64,000 bases of DNA, taken from positions 1 to 64,000 of the forward strand of contig CACZOU010000026.1 of NCBI GenBank assembly GCA_902782945.1, given 5' to 3'. A program made the position numbers and the translations under genes. The stretch is from an uncultured Methanobacteriaceae archaeon. Lineage in GTDB: Archaea > Methanobacteriota > Methanobacteria > Methanobacteriales > Methanobacteriaceae. This document shows positions 57,529-64,000 of this stretch, piece by piece. Position 1 is the first letter of the stretch; each line of letters starts with the position of its first letter. The notes below the pieces were generated by a model. It did no database searches and was not told the DNA's origin. It saw nothing but the letters and a program-made list of their open reading frames with translations.

Positions 57529-58896
57529 GTGATACATATTTACGATAAAATACTAGATACAATCAAACCAACTGCTACTGAAAGAAAAAAGATAATAGAT
57601 TTCTCGGATAAGCTTATAAACATAATACTAGAATATGCTAATAGTAAAGGCGTAGATATTGATTGTAGACTTGTAGGTTCTATGGCTAAGAAAACATCAC
57701 TTAAAAACAAAGCAGATATTGACATATTCATGACTTTTCCACTTAGTTACTCGGATGATGAGCTTAAAGAATATGGCCTTGAATTCGGACAGTATTGTAT
57801 TAACAAGGTTCATGGTAAATCTGAGAAGAGATATGCATCACACCCTTATATCACAGGATTAATAGACGGCTATGAGATAGATTTTGTACCTTGCTATCAT
57901 ATAAAAGATGCAAGTCAACTAAAATCTGCTGTAGACCGTACCATACTACACACAGATTATGTTCAAAAACATCTTACAGACAAAGAAGCTGATGAAGTAT
58001 TATTACTTAAGAAATTCATGACGTCAATAAACACGTATGGAGCAAACTATAAGGTAAGCGGATTTTCTGGTTATCTCTGTGAAATATTAATACTAAAATA
58101 TCATTCATTTATCAATGTAATAAAGGAAGCTGCTAATAATTGGCATATGAAATTTCATATTGATATTGAAGATTATGGTACCTGTGATAACTATAAAGAC
58201 CCCTTAATAGCAATTGATCCAGTAGATGCAAATAGAAATGTGGCTGCTGCACTATCTATGCAAAAATTATCAGAATTTATTGTAGCAGCACGTAATTACC
58301 TGGCTAATCCAAGTATAGAGTACTTCCAGGATAGAACCATATGCACATCAGACAAGGATTTAATAAACATATTCAATACTAGAGGTACACATTGCTATGT
58401 TTTATCATTTAATGTGCCCGACCTACCAACAGATGTTATTTATCCACAGGTAAATAAGACTATGAACTCATTGGAAAAGGTCTCAAAGATGTATGATTTC
58501 AGATTACTAGAAAAAGGATATTATATCACAAAAGATAATACGGCAAATATCATCCTAGAATATGATGTTGATACTCTAAGCAATGTTAAGATACATCATG
58601 GTCCACTAATCCAGGATGAGAAAAATAGTAATAGCTTTAAAAAGAAATATCCAGAAGCATATATTCATAACAATAAATGGATAGTATTAAGTAACCGTAA
58701 ATATGTTAACGTGGATGATATGATACATGATATACTAAAAGAAGAGAACATGAGTATATTAAAACTTGGAAAAAATATAAAAAAGGAAATACTGGATAAC
58801 TACCAGTTAATGAAAATTAACGAATTCATAGAAAAACAGGATGATATGTCAGAGTTATACCTGTATTTACATCCAAATTATCTATTAGAACGTTAA
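57529..58896 (+). CDS. cca: CCA-adding enzyme, archaeal class I
   Basis: This enzyme of up to 455 residues adds CCA to tRNA 3' ends, which the tRNA-Cys gene here needs because it does not encode CCA. The nucleotidyltransferase signature RLVGSMAKKTSLKNKADIDI supplies two catalytic carboxylates, and YEIDFVPCYHI the third. The tail domain ends LYLYLHPNYLLER. The start is unclear: GTG 57529 lies inside the GGTGAT Shine-Dalgarno sequence (57528-57533), so the ribosome may begin at ATT 57538, 4 nt further on, in front of YDKILDTIKP. It converges with priS, 7 bases apart. Confidence 0.92.
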   Translation: MIHIYDKILDTIKPTATERKKIIDFSDKLINIILEYANSKGVDIDCRLVGSMAKKTSLKNKADIDIFMTFPLSYSDDELKEYGLEFGQYCINKVHGKSEKRYASHPYITGLIDGYEIDFVPCYHIKDASQLKSAVDRTILHTDYVQKHLTDKEADEVLLLKKFMTSINTYGANYKVSGFSGYLCEILILKYHSFINVIKEAANNWHMKFHIDIEDYGTCDNYKDPLIAIDPVDANRNVAAALSMQKLSEFIVAARNYLANPSIEYFQDRTICTSDKDLINIFNTRGTHCYVLSFNVPDLPTDVIYPQVNKTMNSLEKVSKMYDFRLLEKGYYITKDNTANIILEYDVDTLSNVKIHHGPLIQDEKNSNSFKKKYPEAYIHNNKWIVLSNRKYVNVDDMIHDILKEENMSILKLGKNIKKEILDNYQLMKINEFIEKQDDMSELYLYLHPNYLLER

Positions 58897-58903
58897 TTCC
58901 ATT

Positions 58904-59875
58904 TTATTTACGGTCATATACAAATTGAGGTACTGCATCATCAAATGGGTCAAAAGTTTCAATATTTTTAATAAGTGTTGATTTCATACTTACTTTAGAG
59001 TGTAATGTGGATGGAAGACGTAATATACGTTTTAAGTCAATGGAAACTTTTGTATCTGTAATACCCATATTTACACGGGCAACAGCACTTATTAACCTTT
59101 TATATCTTATAGGACCAATGTTAGCCCTAAATAATCCCCATGAATCTTCTTCAAGGAAATGTCTTTCCTTTAATACATCACGCAATAGTTTTTTATTTAC
59201 ATTATCTAGTTCTGAATCCTTTGTAAGATGAAGTATTGTGTATTTTGCCCATCTTGTGAAATTATATGGATAACCATAAGGTATGATGAAATGCTGTAAG
59301 TTATTAAATCCAAGATTATTTGTTAAATCTGGCTCTTTTGCACCTATAACATACTGTACAATTTGTCCTCTAAGGTCACTGGAAGCATCCATCACTTCCT
59401 CATCAAGCACTCTCACGTGATATCCTCTTCCAGAGTACACCATGTTAATATTATTAAGCCCGAAATCATCATTAAGAACATCTTTTATCATTAAAACAAT
59501 GTCTTTTGCTTGATTTAAGCATTTATCACATACTTCTCCTTCTTTACAGTCACATGTTCTTATTGGTATATCCTTTGCATCTACATCAAAGACTAGTTCT
59601 GATTGTTGCCATCCTTTTCTCTGTTTTGGTTTTTCATAAAAAGCAACAGAACAATATGCTGCAAATGGTTGTTTTACTTTAATAAAACGTTTTAATCTTA
59701 GAGCATCTGGAAATGTTTTATATCTATCATTTGGTCCTTGACCATAATGATCAAATCCAAATTCTCTACTTGTTATTGAATCAATTATAAAGTCTGGAAC
59801 ATCTTTAACATTCCATTCCTCTTTATAGAATATTCTACGTTCATATTTTGATGCAGGTTTAAGTTCAATTTCCAT
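58904..59875 (-). CDS. priS: DNA primase small (catalytic) subunit
   Basis: This 323-residue catalytic subunit of archaeal/eukaryotic primase makes primers for replication. The catalytic Asp pair is in [14 protein letters not shown] zinc-binding knuckle, [18 protein letters not shown], follows, and [14 protein letters not shown] contains the conserved Ser-Gly-x-Gly-x-His motif. AGGTGA overlaps the end of priL, whose stop is 6 bases before this ATG. The two are translationally coupled, as befits a heterodimer. Confidence 0.95.
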   Translation of the reverse strand: MEIELKPASKYERRIFYKEEWNVKDVPDFIIDSITSREFGFDHYGQGPNDRYKTFPDALRLKRFIKVKQPFAAYCSVAFYEKPKQRKGWQQSELVFDVDAKDIPIRTCDCKEGEVCDKCLNQAKDIVLMIKDVLNDDFGLNNINMVYSGRGYHVRVLDEEVMDASSDLRGQIVQYVIGAKEPDLTNNLGFNNLQHFIIPYGYPYNFTRWAKYTILHLTKDSELDNVNKKLLRDVLKERHFLEEDSWGLFRANIGPIRYKRLISAVARVNMGITDTKVSIDLKRILRLPSTLHSKVSMKSTLIKNIETFDPFDDAVPQFVYDRK

Positions 59876-59881
59876 TATTAT

Positions 59882-61225
59882 TCACCTGCCTTTGTTATTT
59901 TTATTATCTCGTTTCATTAGTTTTCGTTTACGATTATAATATGTGAGAGGATTTCCTATTTTTTTACAGTCTATATTAGGCGTACATAAGCTTGGCATGT
60001 GTAATTTTATTTTTTCACAACTCATAGGAGTATACCATTGTGTTTCTCCCTCACTCTCTAATTTTAATTCTTCATGCATTCCAAAGCCTAATTTAGAGTT
60101 AATATTAATCTTTTCTTGAGGCTGGTCTTTAAATAATGGTGGACTGCAAGCTTCTGCAGCATCATAAATCATAGGAATTACTTCATTATGTGTTATTTCT
60201 AGTGACGGATCTACATCAGATACTTTAACCGTGCCTTCCTGTGAGAATATTCCTGGATATAATCTTGCATATGAAATGAATGGTGTGAGAAATAGTACTA
60301 TTGCATCATTACGTCCACCACTTTTTATTCCACGCATACATTTACGTACACATGGTGGAAATGCTTCCATTTCATATGTTACTGGCTGATTATCTGCGAA
60401 GATTGAACCTGCTTTACCACCGTATCTTGCTTCCTGTGCTTTAAGTTGAATTTCTTTAAGGCTCTGTGATATGTCCTGCATTAATGGATTTGGTTCAACC
60501 ATCCTTTTTGACATTTCAGATACTGTTTTAATGTAGTTTTTTGTATGTAACATTATTAAGCTTTTCAGTAGTCGTGATTTAAGTTCTACTCCACATGTTA
60601 CTTCATACATTGTACGTGGGTCTCTATGTTCTATTAGGTTTCCATATTCTTCCATGAAGTCCTCGTATTCTATTATTACTCTACCATTAACTAATAATAG
60701 TTTATTAAGATCTAATTCTCCTTGTTCTAGTACTTCTTTTAGATTTACCCAGTATGTGTTGTTTGTATCTATTAGTTGGTTTAATGTTTTTCTCAGGAAG
60801 CTTTCCTGGAAGTCGTTAGGTTCTATCTTTATTTTTTCTAGTCTTTGATTGATAAGTTCTTTTTCCATGTCTATTACTTGTTTTGTCTCATGACTATCCG
60901 GACCGTATCCTATTGCTACTGCTTGACATAAAAGATAAAATGATACTACATCATATTCATAGATATCCGGATTAAAAAGGTATTCGTATCTTTTTTCATC
61001 AAATTTATCTGTTTTCCTGTAAAGATACCATTCATATTTACGTATTGCTAGTTGTTTTATTGTTTCTGGTATTTTTGCAGAACGGTCTAATATTTGTCCA
61101 TGTGTGTGATTGATGATATTTATTAAATTAGCCTCTTGAGTGTCTAGTTTATCAATTTGTCCTAGTTTACTTACAATTTCTTTAGCATCACTGCTAAATG
61201 GATTTATAAATGAAGTCTTTATCAT
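59882..61225 (-). CDS. priL: DNA primase large subunit
   Basis: This 447-residue partner of PriS regulates primer length and carries a [4Fe-4S] cluster. The four ligands are likely the Cys residues in FPPCVRKCMRG and then EACSPPLF and MPSLCTPNIDC in the C-terminal domain. The N-terminal domain is helical. No clear ribosome binding site is seen before the ATG, so the message may be leaderless or nearly so. It is transcribed divergently from metG with a 315-base spacer. Confidence 0.92.
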   Translation of the reverse strand: MIKTSFINPFSSDAKEIVSKLGQIDKLDTQEANLINIINHTHGQILDRSAKIPETIKQLAIRKYEWYLYRKTDKFDEKRYEYLFNPDIYEYDVVSFYLLCQAVAIGYGPDSHETKQVIDMEKELINQRLEKIKIEPNDFQESFLRKTLNQLIDTNNTYWVNLKEVLEQGELDLNKLLLVNGRVIIEYEDFMEEYGNLIEHRDPRTMYEVTCGVELKSRLLKSLIMLHTKNYIKTVSEMSKRMVEPNPLMQDISQSLKEIQLKAQEARYGGKAGSIFADNQPVTYEMEAFPPCVRKCMRGIKSGGRNDAIVLFLTPFISYARLYPGIFSQEGTVKVSDVDPSLEITHNEVIPMIYDAAEACSPPLFKDQPQEKININSKLGFGMHEELKLESEGETQWYTPMSCEKIKLHMPSLCTPNIDCKKIGNPLTYYNRKRKLMKRDNKNNKGR

Positions 61226-61540
61226 GATAATATAATATCTATAATCTATTGTAGTAATAATTATATACTGATTTTTTCACTTTAGGTGTTAAAAGTATTA
61301 TCTAGTAAAATAAATAAATGATTAAAAACATATATAAATATTAATAATATCTTATTATCCTTAATTGGAATTAATTATATTTACTCTAAATAAAGAAATT
61401 AGATTAAATTAAAGAATAAGAGAAGAATAACGAGTTTATATAATAATTATACTTAAAAATTGATTATTGATTATTTTATTATAGAAATTACACATTATAT
61501 TTAATAATAATGTAAAATGAAGTATGGAGAATTAAAAAAA
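61226..61540. other. Divergent promoter region of priL and metG
   Basis: These 315 bases contain the promoters of both genes. TATA-like sequence such as ATATATAAATATT (near 61330) is present, and GGAGA at 61526-61530 is the metG ribosome binding site. Nothing else could be supported. Confidence 0.35.
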
Positions 61541-63583
61541 ATGAGTAAATTATTTATATCATGTGCATTACCATATGCAAATGGTCCTTGTCACTTAGGA
61601 CATCTACGTTCTACCTATATTCCAGCAGACATCTATGCTAGATTTAATAGAATGAATGGCGTAGATACTGTAATGGTATGTTCTAGTGATGAACATGGGA
61701 CACCTATTGCGGTAAGGGCTGAACAGGAAAATAAAGATCCTATAGATATAGCAACTTATTATCATAAAGTAATAGAAGATGACCTTAAAGCATGTAATAT
61801 TTCACTCGATAGCTTTAGAAGAACTACCGATGAATTACATTATGAAATGGCACAAGACTTCTTCAAAACATTATATGATAAAGGATACATTTATGAAAAG
61901 AAGATTGACCAGTTATATTGTGATACATGTCAACGTAGTCTACCTGATAGATATGTTGAGGGAATATGTCCATATTGTGATAGTGAAGCAAGAGGAGATC
62001 AATGTGAAGTATGTGGACGTCATTTAAATCCTACAGAACTTAAAGAGCCTCATTGTTTAATATGTGATGGAACACCACATGTTCAACAATCAGAACAGTA
62101 TTACTTTAAATTACATGAATTTGAAGAACCTCTCCGTGAATGGATATCTAACAATGACCATTTATCTTCTAATATTAAAAATTTTGCAAAAGAATGGATA
62201 AAAGATGGTTTAAAGGATTGGGTTATGACCCGTGATATGAATTGGGGAATTCCTGTACCTCTTGAAGGAGCAGAAGGTAAAGTATTATATGTATGGGCAG
62301 AAGCATTCGTAGGTTATCAATCATCAGCAGGTGCATGGGCAAAAGAACATGGACTGGATTGGAAGGAATACTGGGATGATAAAACTGTACACTTCATAGG
62401 AAAAGATATTATATATCATCATACCATTTTCTGGCCAAGTATGTTAATGGGACATGACTGGAAACTACCATACTCAGTAGTAGGTGGAGGATACCTTTCA
62501 CTTGAAGGACAGAAAATGTCAACAAGTCGAGGATGGGTTATCTGGGTAAAAGATTTCCTAGAAAAATTTGATAGTGATTTACTCAGATATTACATGGTAA
62601 TTAATGCACCCTTAAGCAAAGACACTGATTTCTCATGGGATGACTTCCAGAGAAGAATAAATAATGAATTAACAGACAATCTTGGTAACTTCATACACAG
62701 GACATTTACATTTACAAACAAATTCTTTGATGGTAAAATACCAGAACCTGGTAGATATGATGAAATAGACAAAGAATTTGAAGCAAAAATCAAAGCATTA
62801 CCTGATACTGTAGCTGAAAAGATTGAAGAATTTGAATTCCGTGATGGATTACTGGAAATCATGACATTAACCAAAGAAGCAAATAAATACTTCAATGATA
62901 AAAAACCATGGAAAGGAGTTAAAGAAGATATAGAAAGTGCAAAAACATGCTTATATCTTTCCAACCAATTAGTACATGAATTAGCAGTAATATTAACCCC
63001 ATACATACCTGAAAGTGCACAGAAAATAAGAGAAGTTCTAAGTATGCCTGTTGAGAATGTCAAGGGATTCACAGAATTTGATGAAAGAGAACCATTAGTA
63101 AAATGGGATGAATCAAAAGAATTCCTAGAACCAGGACATGAAATTAAAAAATCAAAACCTTTATTTAAGAAAATAGAGGATAAAGTAATAAAAGAAGAGA
63201 AAGACAAATTATATGCACTAGAACAGGCAGAAGAAGAAAAAGAAAAAGATAAGAAAGAGGAAAAAAATATGAGCGAACAAATATCAATAGATGAATTCGG
63301 AAAGGTACAATTAGTAGTAGGACAGGTAAAGGAAGCAGAAAGAATTGAAGGATCAGACAACCTATTAAAACTACAAGTAGACCTTGGAGATGAAATAAGA
63401 CAAATTGTAGCAGGTCTTGCAAAGAAATATGCACCTGATGAAATAATTGACAGAAAAGTAATAGTAGTTGCAAACCTTAAACCAGCAAAACTATTCGGAG
63501 TACAATCCAATGGTATGTTACTAGCAACTGATAGCATGGAACTTTTAACAACAGAAGGAAATGTTGGTGAATATATAAAATGA
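61541..63583 (+). CDS. metG: Methionyl-tRNA synthetase with fused tRNA-binding domain
   Basis: This 680-residue class I synthetase charges both initiator and elongator tRNA-Met. HIGH appears as HLGH in ALPYANGPCHLGHLRSTYI. The zinc domain has CDTCQRSLPDRY and CPYCDSEARGDQCEVCGRH, and the KMSKS loop is GQKMSTSRGW. After a Lys/Glu-rich linker (about residues 550-570) an EMAP/Trbp111-like OB domain follows, with VGQVKEAERIEGSDNLLKLQ and KLFGVQSNGMLLA. ATG 61541 follows GGAGA; an upstream in-frame ATG at 61517 is before the ribosome binding site. Its stop overlaps the next start. Confidence 0.95.
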   Translation: MSKLFISCALPYANGPCHLGHLRSTYIPADIYARFNRMNGVDTVMVCSSDEHGTPIAVRAEQENKDPIDIATYYHKVIEDDLKACNISLDSFRRTTDELHYEMAQDFFKTLYDKGYIYEKKIDQLYCDTCQRSLPDRYVEGICPYCDSEARGDQCEVCGRHLNPTELKEPHCLICDGTPHVQQSEQYYFKLHEFEEPLREWISNNDHLSSNIKNFAKEWIKDGLKDWVMTRDMNWGIPVPLEGAEGKVLYVWAEAFVGYQSSAGAWAKEHGLDWKEYWDDKTVHFIGKDIIYHHTIFWPSMLMGHDWKLPYSVVGGGYLSLEGQKMSTSRGWVIWVKDFLEKFDSDLLRYYMVINAPLSKDTDFSWDDFQRRINNELTDNLGNFIHRTFTFTNKFFDGKIPEPGRYDEIDKEFEAKIKALPDTVAEKIEEFEFRDGLLEIMTLTKEANKYFNDKKPWKGVKEDIESAKTCLYLSNQLVHELAVILTPYIPESAQKIREVLSMPVENVKGFTEFDEREPLVKWDESKEFLEPGHEIKKSKPLFKKIEDKVIKEEKDKLYALEQAEEEKEKDKKEEKNMSEQISIDEFGKVQLVVGQVKEAERIEGSDNLLKLQVDLGDEIRQIVAGLAKKYAPDEIIDRKVIVVANLKPAKLFGVQSNGMLLATDSMELLTTEGNVGEYIK

Positions 63584-64000
63584 GCGAACTCTTAGTGACA
63601 CAGAGTGAGAAGTTTCTTAAAGAGATACAGCATAAACCCATAATAGCTGAATCCATTGAAGATTTTGATAGCTTTATAGAAATATACAGCTATCTTAAGA
63701 ATAATCTTAACAAATTACAAGATCTTCGAAATAAAATGGAAATCAGAGGGTTTACTTCTCCTTATAGTGCTTTGAAAAGATATGGAAAAGGTAATAGTAA
63801 TCAAGAAATTATTCCTGATGACGTCTATGACCAGTCAAGGCATGCTCAATATTTCCGTATTAAAGCATCAAATAAGAAGAATATTCTCGACCAGGTAAAA
63901 TCTGCTATTGCATCACATAAGATAGCAATAGGTCACTTAGAAGAATACGCTGAAATCACATGTAAACAATGTGGACAGGAATATAAGACAAATACTCTTG
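63580..64000 (+). CDS. 5' part of a conserved archaeal hypothetical gene (cut off by window end)
   Basis: ATG at 63580 overlaps the TGA of metG (63581-63583), and the frame stays open to the end of the window (140 codons). The visible part starts MSELLVTQSEKFLKEIQHKP, is mostly helical, and reaches a Cys pair ITCKQCGQEY near its right end, suggesting a zinc ribbon. In Methanobacteriales, metG is followed by a large DUF530-type protein and this could be its start, but I cannot confirm that from the fragment. Confidence 0.7.
   Translation, partial: MSELLVTQSEKFLKEIQHKPIIAESIEDFDSFIEIYSYLKNNLNKLQDLRNKMEIRGFTSPYSALKRYGKGNSNQEIIPDDVYDQSRHAQYFRIKASNKKNILDQVKSAIASHKIAIGHLEEYAEITCKQCGQEYKTNTL

Overview
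The window is strongly AT-rich archaeal DNA that reads like Methanosphaera (order Methanobacteriales); this assignment is inference from gene content. The supporting genes are a cyclic 2,3-diphosphoglycerate synthetase, heterodisulfide reductase subunits, an HMf-type histone, two thermosome subunits, archaeal primase, archaeal shikimate kinase, the ADH-synthase/dehydroquinate-synthase-II pair, an asparagine/threonine-rich adhesin-like protein, and several methanogen-only families (DUF2180, DUF2115, DUF2098, DUF357). There is no rRNA, CRISPR array or insertion sequence, and one tRNA (Cys).

Layout. 1-8.2 kb is sparse and accessory-like: the end of a secreted protein, small membrane or hypothetical proteins, a repeat-rich secreted adhesin-like protein, a flavin-binding protein and a tandem pair of acidic paralogues. 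8.2-14.6 kb (minus strand) holds aspS, hisD, a thermosome subunit and cpgS. 14.9 kb has a tiny, very basic 35-residue gene with a textbook ribosome binding site and terminator. 15.1-23.1 kb (minus) holds a UvrD-type helicase, a divergent hdrC-hdrB-hdrA cluster, cysS and tRNA-Cys. 23.6-26.8 kb holds a histone gene and a metal-export operon (SmtB/ArsR repressor, then a P1B ATPase with a Cys/His-rich tail). 26.9-31.2 kb has the first two mevalonate-route enzymes flanked by two related membrane-anchored proteins. 31.4-37.4 kb has the second thermosome subunit and a 1,136-residue coiled-coil protein. 37.4-43.8 kb (minus) holds a PAP2 phosphatase, the asd-dapB-dapA-lysC block, rps17e, chorismate mutase and shikimate kinase. 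44-58.9 kb (mostly plus) holds a mini-thioredoxin, cbiD, a glycosyltransferase, a Hel308-like helicase, Sua5, archaetidylinositol phosphate synthase, a flavoprotein, early aromatic synthesis, a 2H phosphoesterase, UbiX, cbiT and the CCA-adding enzyme. 58.9-64 kb has primase, metG and a cut-off gene.

How the genes fit together. Aspartate-family synthesis (lysC, asd, dapA, dapB) and aromatic synthesis (ADH synthase, DHQ synthase II, shikimate kinase, chorismate mutase) are joined by aspartate semialdehyde, a precursor for both. cbiD and cbiT serve corrinoid synthesis. HMG-CoA synthase, thiolase, archaetidylinositol phosphate synthase and the PAP2 phosphatase serve membrane lipid and polyprenyl chemistry.

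Most notable observations: (1) three unrelated genes whose only sensible start, 7-8 nt behind a Shine-Dalgarno sequence, is AUA; (2) an HdrA fused to an MvhD-like domain that has lost every iron-sulfur cysteine, next to an HdrB with a broken second CCG motif; (3) a complete zinc/cadmium-type repressor, operator and pump system whose pump carries a duplicated Cys/His metal-binding tail; (4) an almost identical 29-bp promoter block in front of both thermosome genes; (5) the 35-residue basic gene.
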